From Clostridiales bacterium (GTDB lineage: Bacteria; Bacillota; Clostridia; Peptostreptococcales; Anaerovoracaceae), in contig SVCX01000005.1 of NCBI GenBank assembly GCA_015058145.1, forward strand, positions 1 to 61,604: 61,604 nucleotides of DNA. The letters are read 5' to 3'. The notes under the pieces are model-generated. The model saw only the letters and a list, made by a program, of their open reading frames with translations. It was not told the DNA's origin and ran no database searches. The position numbers and the translations under genes were made by a program. How positions within the stretch are numbered: the stretch's first letter is position 1; each line of letters opens with the position of its first letter. This document shows positions 1 through 5,970 of the stretch, piece after piece.

Positions 1-47
1 TCAGCGGTTTAGAAGACCGCTGCTCTATCCTGTTGAGCTAATGGAGT
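1..47 (-). tRNA. tRNA-Arg(UCU), cut by the window edge
   Basis: Only the 5' part is inside the window. On the minus strand the acceptor 5' strand, the D arm and the anticodon arm are visible, with loop CTTCTAA giving anticodon UCU. The T arm and the 3' end lie outside. It is the last gene in view of a minus-strand tRNA array. Confidence 0.85.
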
Positions 48-51
48 ATGT

Positions 52-126
52 TGGCGGCCCCTGCAGGACTTGAACCTGCACCTCCGGAATCAGAATCCGG
101 CATCCTGCCGATTAGACGAAAGGGCT
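52..126 (-). tRNA. tRNA-Gln(CUG)
   Basis: The cloverleaf is complete: anticodon loop TTCTGAT between CCGGA and TCCGG gives CUG, the T loop is TTCAAGT, the discriminator is G and CCA is encoded. The first acceptor pair is A-C, a mismatch where glutamine tRNAs usually have a weak U-A pair. Confidence 0.92.
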
Positions 127-129
127 ATA

Positions 130-206
130 TGGTACGCCCTCGTGGATTTGAACCACGGACTCCCCGCGTATGAAACGGGTGCTCTGGCCAACTGAGCTAA
201 GGGCGC
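130..206 (-). tRNA. tRNA-Met(CAU), elongator type
   Basis: Loop TTCATAC between CCCGT and GCGGG gives CAU, the acceptor is GCGCCCT/AGGGCGT and CCA is encoded. It lacks the three G-C pairs of the initiator anticodon stem. An Ile2 tRNA with a lysidine-modified C cannot be excluded from sequence alone. Confidence 0.88.
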
Positions 207-209
207 ATA

Positions 210-284
210 TGGTGATACCAGCGAGAATCGAACTCAGCATTGCCGGAGTGAAAATCCGGTGTCCTACCTTTAGACGATGGTACC
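210..284 (-). tRNA. tRNA-Glu(UUC)
   Basis: The cloverleaf is complete with loop TTTTCAC (anticodon UUC), T loop TTCGATT, acceptor GGTACCA/TGGTATC, discriminator A and encoded CCA. Confidence 0.93.
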
Positions 285-286
285 GT

Positions 287-362
287 TGGCGGTCTCTGCA
301 GGAATCGAACCTGCAACCCTCACCTTAACAGGGTGCCGCTCTACCGATTGAGCTAAGAGACC
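287..362 (-). tRNA. tRNA-Asn(GUU)
   Basis: Loop CTGTTAA gives anticodon GUU. The acceptor GGTCTCT/AGAGACC is perfect, the discriminator is G and CCA is encoded. The outermost anticodon-stem pair is mismatched (G-A). It is the first tRNA downstream of the XRE regulator and is probably on the same transcript. Confidence 0.92.
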
Positions 363-372
363 GTGGATCGGC

Positions 373-714
373 TCAGAAATGAGCCGATATACTATTCAGT
401 TGTATGGTTATTCTTTGCCAATTGCTCATCATATCGAACTGACTGGCGATATCATCTGATGATTCCTCTTCGCACACAAGGATGTCGTCGACTGTTGTCC
501 CCAGCACTGCTGCCAGGATCACAAGATTGTCGACTGTCGGAAGGCAGCAGCCATTCTGCCATTTGTAAATCGCCTGAGGGTTGGTGAAACCCATGACTGC
601 CTGCAGATCCCTGACCGAGATCCCTGCTTTTACACGAAGTTTCGTGATGTTGCGCCCGGTAGCTGCTAGGTCGATGACCGGGACTTTTGTTACACCGACC
701 GGTTTCGTTGACAT
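373..714 (-). CDS. XRE-family helix-turn-helix regulator inside the tRNA array
   Basis: This 113-residue protein has an N-terminal XRE/Cro-type helix-turn-helix (about residues 18-75, with the core PQAIYKWQNG and PTVDNL) and an acidic tail with no recognisable domain. A DNA-binding role is known for the fold; the target is not visible. Start: AGGAGG lies 8 nt before the ATG. The gene at 1879-2112 is a clear paralogue with the same core, and both lie between tRNA genes on the same strand. A terminator-like hairpin ends directly at the ribosome binding site (728-765), which suggests that expression depends on read-through or on an alternative leader fold. Its target could be its own leader or promoter, but that is inference. 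Confidence 0.85.
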   Translation of the reverse strand: MSTKPVGVTKVPVIDLAATGRNITKLRVKAGISVRDLQAVMGFTNPQAIYKWQNGCCLPTVDNLVILAAVLGTTVDDILVCEEESSDDIASQFDMMSNWQRITIQLNSISAHF

Positions 715-727
715 TTCATTTTCCTCC

Positions 728-765
728 TAAAAAAATCCGCTTACCTCTGTATGAGACAAGCGAAT
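728..765 (-). terminator. Terminator-like hairpin fused to the Shine-Dalgarno of the XRE gene
   Basis: On the minus strand ATTCGCTT (765-758) pairs with AAGCGGAT (742-735), with inner TCT/AGA pairing. A run of seven T follows and runs straight into AGGAGG. It could end transcripts from the upstream tRNA genes, attenuate the regulator, or do both. Confidence 0.65.
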
Positions 766-793
766 CTGATTTCTGTATTGACTGTCTGCGGTT

Positions 794-931
794 CTACTCC
801 AGGTGCCGCATATCTATCTTACCTGTCTCATTTTTGCACGCAAAGCTCTGCTCCTGATCTATGTTCCAATCGAAGCTTCTCTGTTCCATAAAGCTATTCA
901 TAATTTGTGCAAAAATAGTTCTGTACAACAT
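794..931 (-). CDS. Possible 45-residue small protein or leader peptide
   Basis: An open frame on the minus strand begins MLYRTIFAQIMNSF and ends KIDMRHLE. An AAGGA motif lies 6 nt before the ATG. It sits between the tRNA array and the terminator-like hairpin of the XRE gene, so it could be a regulatory leader or a small protein of a mobile or regulatory cassette. I recognise no family. The rest of the 300-bp gap holds a short hairpin near 946-957 and AT-rich sequence without another convincing frame. Confidence 0.4.
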   Translation of the reverse strand: MLYRTIFAQIMNSFMEQRSFDWNIDQEQSFACKNETGKIDMRHLE

Positions 932-1017
932 TTCTTTTCCTTTCCGCCTTTCGGCTTTTTCTGTAATCAATTTACCACCTAGTTTTACCTCTGTATATTT
1001 ACCCTGTGGTTTAATAA

Positions 1018-1093
1018 TGGAGTGGGCAGCGGGATTCGAACCCGCACCTCGAGTTTGGTGGACTCATATGCTGCCATTAAACACCATGCCCAC
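1018..1093 (-). tRNA. Glycine-type tRNA with anticodon ACC and C33
   Basis: The body is almost identical to tRNA-Gly(UCC) at 1257-1333 (same anticodon stem, T arm and U discriminator, encoded CCA). The anticodon loop reads CCACCAA, so position 33 is C rather than the near-universal U and the anticodon is ACC. Bacteria normally read GGU with GCC, so an A34 glycine tRNA is unusual. It may be a diverged duplicate, a non-decoding tRNA or a true reader of GGU. Confidence 0.75.
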
Positions 1094-1094
1094 A

Positions 1095-1170
1095 TGGAGC
1101 CGGAGAAGGGACTTGAACCCCTAACCTGCTGATTACAAAACAGTCGCTCTACCAATTGCGCTACTCCGGC
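1095..1170 (-). tRNA. tRNA-Thr(UGU)
   Basis: Loop TTTGTAA gives UGU. The acceptor GCCGGAG/CTCCGGC is perfect, the discriminator is U and CCA is encoded. The base of the anticodon loop carries a U-U mismatch (31-39). Confidence 0.9.
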
Positions 1171-1176
1171 ACATAC

Positions 1177-1251
1177 TGGGTGGAAGGACGGGAATCGAAC
1201 CCGTGTCTCCGGAGCCACAATCCGGCGTTCTGCCACTGAACTACCAACCAC
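1177..1251 (-). tRNA. tRNA-His(GUG)
   Basis: Loop TTGTGGC gives GUG. The extra G at -1 opposite C73 that defines histidine tRNAs is encoded, as is CCA. The acceptor stem TGGTTGG/CCTTCCA has two adjacent U-U mismatches (4-69 and 5-68), which is odd for a working tRNA. Confidence 0.88.
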
Positions 1252-1256
1252 ATATT

Positions 1257-1333
1257 TGGAGTGGATAGCGGGATTCGAACCCGCACCCTGAGTTTGGAAG
1301 ACTCACATGCTAGCCGTTAAACACTACATCCAC
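1257..1333 (-). tRNA. tRNA-Gly(UCC)
   Basis: Loop CTTCCAA gives UCC. The D arm, the T loop TTCGAAT, U73 and encoded CCA are all regular. It is the canonical sister of the ACC tRNA at 1018-1093. Confidence 0.93.
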
Positions 1334-1337
1334 ATAC

Positions 1338-1415
1338 TGGTCCGAGTAGCAGGATTCGAACCTGCGGCCTCCTGAACCCAAATCAGGCGCTCTACACAAA
1401 CTGAGCTACACCCGG
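1338..1415 (-). tRNA. tRNA-Pro(UGG)
   Basis: Loop TTTGGGT between CCTGA and TCAGG gives UGG. The discriminator is A and CCA is encoded. The acceptor contains two G-U pairs. Confidence 0.93.
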
Positions 1416-1418
1416 ATA

Positions 1419-1492
1419 TGGAGACGACACCCGGAGTCGAACCGGGAACCGGGATTTTGCAGACCCCTGCCTTACCATTGGGCCATGCCGTC
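1419..1492 (-). tRNA. tRNA-Cys(GCA)
   Basis: Loop CTGCAAA gives GCA. U73, encoded CCA and the compact D arm are typical of cysteine tRNAs. Confidence 0.93.
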
Positions 1493-1501
1493 TCGTTACG
1501 A

Positions 1502-1578
1502 TGGTGCACCCTCTGGGATTCGAACCCAGACTTGGAGGATTTTAAGACCTCTATCTCTGCCAATTGGATTAAGGGTGC
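1502..1578 (-). tRNA. tRNA with leucine anticodon UAA but short variable loop
   Basis: Acceptor GCACCCT/AGGGTGC is perfect, the T loop is TTCGAAT, the discriminator is A and CCA is encoded. Loop CTTAAAA gives anticodon UAA (leucine UUA codons). Leucine tRNAs are class II with a long variable arm, yet only about five bases separate the anticodon and T stems here. Pair 31-39 is U-U. The amino acid identity is therefore uncertain. Confidence 0.75.
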
Positions 1579-1587
1579 ATCTCTCTG

Positions 1588-1675
1588 TGGCGGAGGGAGC
1601 AGGATTCGAACCCGCGAGGCTTGCGCCACAACAGATTTCAGGTCTGCGCCGTTATGACCACTTCGGTATCCCTCC
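1588..1675 (-). tRNA. tRNA-Ser(UGA)
   Basis: Loop CCTGAAA gives UGA. The long variable arm expected of class II tRNAs, G73 and encoded CCA are present. Confidence 0.93.
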
Positions 1676-1681
1676 GCATGT

Positions 1682-1769
1682 TGGTCGCAGGGGTGAGAAT
1701 CGAACTCACTGGGTCAAATCAGACAACGGATTTACAGTCCGCCCTCGCGCCGTACGAGACTACCCTGCG
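1682..1769 (-). tRNA. tRNA-Tyr(GUA)
   Basis: Loop CTGTAAA gives GUA. The long variable arm of bacterial tyrosine tRNAs is present, the acceptor CGCAGGG/CCCTGCG is perfect and CCA is encoded. Confidence 0.93.
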
Positions 1770-1773
1770 GTAT

Positions 1774-1849
1774 TGGTGATGAAGACTGGATTCGAACCAG
1801 CGACCCGCGGTTTAAAAGACCGCTACTCTACCAACTGAGTTACTTCACC
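1774..1849 (-). tRNA. tRNA-Lys(UUU)
   Basis: Loop CTTTTAA gives UUU, with A73 and encoded CCA. It is the first tRNA after the second XRE gene. A short hairpin (GTCCC/GGGAC, 1857-1869) separates it from that gene's stop codon. Confidence 0.93.
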
Positions 1850-1878
1850 ATATGGTGTCCCTGAGGGACCACTCCGTG

Positions 1879-2112
1879 CTATCTGTTCAGCACTACGATA
1901 TCTTCTACCGTGACGTTCAGAACTGCAGACAGAACGATCAGATTATCTACCGTTGGCATAGAGATACCGTTCTGCCACTTGTAGATGGCCTGTGGAGACG
2001 CAAAACCAAAGACGTCCTGCAGATCTCTCACGGTCATGCCTGCCTGCTCTCTGAGTCTGGTTATGTTATTACCAGTCGCAACCATATCAATGGTCGGCAA
2101 CATCAGATTCAT
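1879..2112 (-). CDS. Short XRE-family helix-turn-helix regulator, paralogue of 373-714
   Basis: This 77-residue protein is essentially only the helix-turn-helix domain and ends soon after the DIVV segment. It shares GNNITRLREQAG, VRDLQ, PQAIYKWQNG and PTVDNL almost unchanged with the regulator at 373-714 but lacks its acidic tail. AGGAGG lies 8 nt before the ATG. The leader again ends in a terminator-like hairpin (2131-2162) whose U-run reaches the ribosome binding site. It lies between the tRNA-like RNA at 2448-2557 and tRNA-Lys on the same strand, so one transcript may carry all three. Confidence 0.85.
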   Translation of the reverse strand: MNLMLPTIDMVATGNNITRLREQAGMTVRDLQDVFGFASPQAIYKWQNGISMPTVDNLIVLSAVLNVTVEDIVVLNR

Positions 2113-2130
2113 TTTATTTTCCTCCTATCT

Positions 2131-2162
2131 AAAAAACTGCCTATCTTCTCGATAAGCAGTTT
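2131..2162 (-). terminator. Terminator-like hairpin in the leader of the second XRE gene
   Basis: AAACTGC (2162-2156) pairs perfectly with GCAGTTT (2140-2134), the stem continues through TTATC/GATAG, and a T-run follows immediately before AGGAGG. The layout matches 728-765 although the sequence differs. Confidence 0.65.
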
Positions 2163-2447
2163 CTCTATGTTTCTATTACATTACAGAGCGTACTATCATC
2201 TACTCCGCCCTCTTCCACTGCTTATCTTTTTTTGACATAACAAACAATCACTTCCGCCGCCATAGTTGAAGTGTGATCTATGTGTCTGTTCGATTGTCGG
2301 TAAGTATTGTCTGTTAAATATCATCTCTTAATGAAATCCTTTCACTTATTCTTTCCATATTAGGTATGATAACACGTTACCGTACCTACTGCATTAAACC
2401 TGTAGTCTAATCACATCTCGCCTGTTGATGCGTGTCGTGATGCGTAC
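2163..2447. other. Non-coding stretch between tRNA-like RNA and XRE gene
   Basis: No convincing gene is visible. It contains a 6-8 bp inverted repeat (CACTTC/GAAGTG, about 2248-2273), a direct repeat ACGCATCA on the minus strand near 2424-2444, and only very short open frames. It probably holds the leader or promoter of the XRE gene. Confidence 0.5.
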
Positions 2448-2557
2448 AAGGCGCGGTTTTTCGTGCATGCAGGATTCGAACCTGCCACCCCCTGGGTATG
2501 ACCCAGATATCCTCCACTAGGATTAATGCATTATTCTACCTTTGCTGTCCGCGCCTT
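2448..2557 (-). ncRNA. Y RNA-like (YrlA-type) RNA with tRNA-like module
   Basis: On the minus strand the segment opens with AAGGCGCGG and closes with CCGCGCCTT, a perfect 9-bp helix. Inside is a tRNA-shaped fold: short acceptor TGCAT/ATGCA, D arm ATCC-TAGTGGA-GGAT, anticodon-like arm TCTGG-GTCATAC-CCAGG, T arm GCAGG-TTCGAAT-CCTGC. There is no encoded CCA and the acceptor is only 5 bp, so it is not an ordinary tRNA. Bacterial Y RNAs of the YrlA type are known to be a Ro-binding helix plus a tRNA-mimicking module, usually encoded next to a Ro60 homologue, and a Ro/TROVE-like gene lies 90 bp upstream on the same strand. The 5' side of the joint carries an unpaired purine-rich stretch of about 17 nt. 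The alternative is a decayed tRNA-Met. Confidence 0.7.
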
Positions 2558-2647
2558 TTATCATCGTTTCAAGGCACTCGCTACGTGTTGCGGTTTAACA
2601 GACCGATCGTATGATTGCTGTGTGTGCCTTTCATATTGTACAGCTTT

Positions 2648-3997
2648 TTATGCTGCAATGCTCGCATATCGCTCGCTGCCGATGACCTCCATCATGAAGT
2701 CATATGGGTTGTAGTTCCCGGAAGCGACCATTGAGAACAGTCTCGGTGTGCATCCGGATACGAGCACGACGCCCTGTTCGTTCATGGTTACCGGAACCTG
2801 CTCGTTTCTGCTCTGTACGTTCCAGAACACTACTTGCGGCAAATTGTAGCCGAATTTGGTATACAACTGCTTCGCATACTCAAAGTTGGTGATATCTGCA
2901 CCATCGGCACAATAGTCGAACTCCATATCGGATATGATATACAAAGTCTCTGGCAGGTCTTCCTGCGGCAATTTGTTCGCTAATGCAACATCAAGCAAAA
3001 GTTCAAAAACTCTTTGTATATTCGTGTTGCTGATTTCGTTGAATCCCTCACAGTACACCGTCTTATCAACGATATCTTTTCCCTTGATCTCAACAAGCTG
3101 AGGAGATGAGGAGAAAGTGATGAAGTGATTCTTGAACGCACCGGTATTTCTTTCTGCGAAGTAGATTCCCAACGAAATCGCTACAGCTTCCGGAATCGGA
3201 GTTCCACCCCAATACATGGATCCTGACCCATCAACAACTGCCAGTGCATTTCTTCCGTCTGCGAAGTCTTCCAATGCGTTCCAGGAAATATTTATCGCTT
3301 TGCGCTGTTCTATAGTAAAGTTTCTACGGTCAAGGATTGGCGCAATGATGTCATATGGCATCAGCGTCTTCGCATTAAGCTTCGCTTCGCCCTTCTCAAC
3401 CTTGTTCAAAAACTCCATGTAACGTTCATTATCATTTCTGATGAACGCCTGTCTGTACTTGAACATGGCCTTGGACGGCTGCTTAGAATAGTCAAAGGAA
3501 TAATCCTTTTCACGCAGGTTGTTCTCAATAATCTTAATCTGCGCTCTAAGCTTGCTCAGTGCCTTTCTGTACTGAGCGTCAGTCATATTGAGTGCTCTGG
3601 CAACCTTCTTCGCCTTTCTGACTGTTTCCGCATTGGATGCGTTGACAGATGGCAGCCACTTGGCCAGTAATGAAACGTTGCCGCCGTTTTCGAGCGCCGT
3701 CAGATCAATTGACAACTGCTTTCTTATATATTCCAGAGCGCTTCCGTCGCACCCTGTATCTAAGAGCTCAACAACATCATCAAATCTACCGAATTCGGCG
3801 ATTTGTTCAATGTTCTTGACTACCGACTCTTTATTGAAACCAGCGAGCCAGTTCATGATGACACGGAATACTCTTCTTTCACCGAGTCCACCACGGATAT
3901 CCCTTGCATAAAACAGGATCTTCATGGCTAAATCCGGATTCTCGATATATGCCCTTGAAAAGCAGTTGATGATATTCTGGTCACATGTGTTTCTCAT
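2648..3997 (-). CDS. Ro60/TROVE-like RNA-binding protein (DUF2828 plus vWA), 5'-truncated
   Basis: The 449 residues comprise an alpha-helical repeat region of the DUF2828/TROVE type (signature FYARDIRGGLGERR) followed by a von Willebrand A domain with an intact MIDAS (DGSGSM, then ISDMEFD). Ro60 proteins are rings that bind misfolded RNAs and Y RNAs. Homology continues upstream of the first ATG: the in-frame codons 4054-3998 encode YRNTASDCLDLFARIGAM, a typical beginning for this family, but a TGA at 4055-4057 and unrelated sequence follow. The gene has therefore lost its true 5' end, or is now translated from the weakly placed ATG at 3997 (GGAG only 2 nt upstream). A Y RNA-like RNA follows downstream. 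Confidence 0.8.
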   Translation of the reverse strand: MRNTCDQNIINCFSRAYIENPDLAMKILFYARDIRGGLGERRVFRVIMNWLAGFNKESVVKNIEQIAEFGRFDDVVELLDTGCDGSALEYIRKQLSIDLTALENGGNVSLLAKWLPSVNASNAETVRKAKKVARALNMTDAQYRKALSKLRAQIKIIENNLREKDYSFDYSKQPSKAMFKYRQAFIRNDNERYMEFLNKVEKGEAKLNAKTLMPYDIIAPILDRRNFTIEQRKAINISWNALEDFADGRNALAVVDGSGSMYWGGTPIPEAVAISLGIYFAERNTGAFKNHFITFSSSPQLVEIKGKDIVDKTVYCEGFNEISNTNIQRVFELLLDVALANKLPQEDLPETLYIISDMEFDYCADGADITNFEYAKQLYTKFGYNLPQVVFWNVQSRNEQVPVTMNEQGVVLVSGCTPRLFSMVASGNYNPYDFMMEVIGSERYASIAA

Positions 3998-4398
3998 TGC
4001 TCCGATTCTTGCAAACAGGTCAAGACAATCAGACGCAGTGTTTCTGTAAACCGGTCAACAAATGGGTGTCTGAAGAATTTGTATATAAATTAGTGAAACA
4101 ATTATACAAAGAATACCATGTCATATACCATCATAGACCATTCTACTTGAGAAGTTCCAAAGGTGGTCAAATGTCATTTGATGTGTTCATAACAGGCCTA
4201 AATGTTGCGATTGAGTATCAAGGAAAACAACATTTCGAACCAGTTGATTTCTTTGGTGGTGTAGAAGCCTTTGAAAGCGTTCAAAAGCGAGATAGAGAAA
4301 AGGCGGAATTAAGTAAAGAACATGGGGTCAAGTTAGTGTATATCAATTATTGGGAGAATGTAACTGCTGAACTTATTCGTGAACGAGTCGAACAATAA
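3985..4398 (+). pseudogene. Truncated PD-(D/E)XK/Vsr-like nuclease domain
   Basis: Residues from about 25 onward resemble the C-terminal nuclease domain seen in many clostridial and phage proteins: a W-E-E helix, then FDVFI, IEYQGKQHFEPVDFFGG, a KRDREKAEL helix and KLVYINY. D, E and Q-x-K positions suit a Vsr/PD-(D/E)XK active site. The first 22 codons are merely the antisense of the Ro-like gene, so the natural N-terminus is missing and the junction lies near 4048-4060. No good ribosome binding site precedes 3985. The piece probably came with the rearrangement that truncated the Ro-like gene. Confidence 0.6.
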
Positions 4399-4458
4399 TT
4401 ATCATTATAGATGACCAGCAGATAAAAATATGGGGAACTCATGAATCACATATTATTG

Positions 4459-4495
4459 AAAAAATGAAAAACCTGAAGTTTTTGAGACTTCGGGG
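4459..4495. terminator. Bidirectional hairpin terminator
   Basis: CCTGAAG (4472-4478) pairs with CTTCGGG (4488-4494). On the minus strand a T-rich tract follows, giving a good terminator for the aminotransferase gene. On the plus strand CTTGTTT follows, a weaker end for the nuclease fragment. Confidence 0.65.
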
Positions 4496-4540
4496 CTTGT
4501 TTGGTACGCCATTGCACATTTGAACTCTAACCATTCTCTT

Positions 4541-4563
4541 AAAAAGGGAGTGCCTACTCTCCC
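4541..4563 (-). terminator. Intrinsic terminator of the aminotransferase gene
   Basis: On the minus strand GGGAG pairs with CTCCC around an 8-nt loop and is followed by five T. It lies 29 nt after the stop codon. Confidence 0.7.
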
Positions 4564-4591
4564 AATTCAAATCGAACTTGCTGCTTCCCTC

Positions 4592-5911
4592 TTATACTAC
4601 TTCATTAATCGTCTTCTCCAACAACCTTATCGCTTCATCCACGTTCTCCTTCGTAAACTCAAAGCATGGTCCGAACAGCAGCGCATCGCCCTGTTTGCCG
4701 TGGTCGATTCCCATGCACTCCATGAGGATTAGGCCATTTTCGATGCCCTTTTGGTACAGCTTTTCACCAAGCTTCATTTCCGGCGGGAATGGTTCTTTCG
4801 TCGCCTTATCCTTAACGAATTCCACGCCGATCATCATGCCTTTGCCCCGGACGTCACCGATGTATGGACTCCGTTCCGCCAGCTCACAAAGCTGGTCCAT
4901 AAAATAGGTGCCCACTTTTCTGACGTTGGCGAGAAGGTTTTCGGACTGTATGATATCCAGTGTCTTCTTTATAACAGCGCAGGCCATAGGGCTTCCCGTC
5001 CATGTGTGGAGCACCGGGAAGATGCCGTTGTCCATGATTGGCTTTGCGACTGCTTCCTTCATGCCCACGGCGCCGACCGGGAAGTAGGATCCGCCCAGAG
5101 ACTTGGCCAGGGCGATGATGTCAGGTTCCACGCCGTACTGCTCGATGCAAGACATGGTTCCGGTTCTGCCGGTTCCGCACATGACTTCATCGGTAATCAG
5201 CAGCACATCATATTTGTCACAGATCTCACGGATGATTTTGAAGTATCCGTCCGGCGCAGGAACGCCGCTGAGTGCTGTTCCCACGACAGGCTCCGCAATA
5301 AATGCCGCCACTGTCTCAGGATCTGCCTTCAGGATCTCTTCTTCCAAAGCATAGGCGCATTCCATATTGCAGCTTTTGCATGACTTGCCGTACCAGCAGC
5401 GGTAGCAATAGGCAGGCGGAATATGTCCATCCTCACGGAGGATCTCCACAAACTCTTTCCGTCTGGATGGGTGGCCTCCATAGGCCAATGCACCTTCCGT
5501 ATACCCATGGTAGGACATCCATCTGCCGATGATTTTGTTCTTCTCTGGTCTGCCGCTGTGGTAGAAGTGGAGACGAGCGATCTTGGTGGCAATTTCCGTA
5601 GCTTCGCTACCGCCGGAGCAGAAGAAGAAACGGTCAAAGGCCGGGAATGCTTTTGCAAGAGCGTCTGCCGCTTCATGCTGGATGCCGGAGTCCATATGGG
5701 CGTTGTACGCGAAGGGAAGCGTCAGGGCCTGATCACCGATGACGCTCGCCATATCTTCACGGCCGTATGCCAGGCTGTTGCTGATGGAACCGCCGCATGT
5801 TTCCAGATACCTATTGCCCTCCTCGTCATAGAGGTACGGTCCTTCGCCGCGGACCATGACCGGCGCGGCGTAGTGGTTGTCGAAATATAGTACGTGGTTG
5901 CTTTTTGCCAT
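4592..5911 (-). CDS. Class III PLP-dependent aminotransferase
   Basis: The protein of about 439 residues shows the class III fold: an N-terminal glycine-rich segment, SGGSEATE for phosphate binding, the TDEVMCGTGRTG motif with the PLP aspartate and the Schiff-base lysine in ALAKSLGG. A cysteine-rich insertion (CYRCWYGKSCKSC) near the middle is also seen in some relatives and could bind metal. The amino donor cannot be read from the sequence. The start at 5911 is chosen over an upstream ATG because AGAGGTG lies at proper distance. The gene is monocistronic with its own terminators and shares a divergent promoter region with the channel gene. Confidence 0.9.
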   Translation of the reverse strand: MAKSNHVLYFDNHYAAPVMVRGEGPYLYDEEGNRYLETCGGSISNSLAYGREDMASVIGDQALTLPFAYNAHMDSGIQHEAADALAKAFPAFDRFFFCSGGSEATEIATKIARLHFYHSGRPEKNKIIGRWMSYHGYTEGALAYGGHPSRRKEFVEILREDGHIPPAYCYRCWYGKSCKSCNMECAYALEEEILKADPETVAAFIAEPVVGTALSGVPAPDGYFKIIREICDKYDVLLITDEVMCGTGRTGTMSCIEQYGVEPDIIALAKSLGGSYFPVGAVGMKEAVAKPIMDNGIFPVLHTWTGSPMACAVIKKTLDIIQSENLLANVRKVGTYFMDQLCELAERSPYIGDVRGKGMMIGVEFVKDKATKEPFPPEMKLGEKLYQKGIENGLILMECMGIDHGKQGDALLFGPCFEFTKENVDEAIRLLEKTINEVV

Positions 5912-5936
5912 AATGACACCTCTTTGATACGCTATC

Positions 5937-5956
5937 ATTATACCATATGTTATAAT
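5937..5956. promoter_or_regulatory. Facing -10 elements between two divergent genes
   Basis: ATTATA (minus-strand TATAAT) and TATAAT (plus) face each other across 8 bp, forming a near-perfect palindrome. Each is placed well for its gene. The -35 elements are weak, so the two promoters probably compete or share a regulator. Confidence 0.5.
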
Positions 5957-5970
5957 GCTTTCATTGGCAG

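Noticed and set aside
861-1838. Plus- and minus-strand open frames across the tRNA genes
   Set aside because: These translate tRNA sequence and contain no protein signal.
2163-2260. Very short frames upstream of the second XRE gene (12-13 codons)
   Set aside because: They lack a ribosome binding site and are too short to separate from chance.
2448-2557. Ordinary tRNA-Met(CAU)
   Set aside because: It has no encoded CCA, only 5 acceptor pairs, and an additional outer helix, unlike every other tRNA in the array.
5102-5400. Cysteine-rich insertion in the aminotransferase as a novel metal domain
   Set aside because: Similar C-x-x-C inserts are common in class III aminotransferases of anaerobes, so it is not singled out as new.
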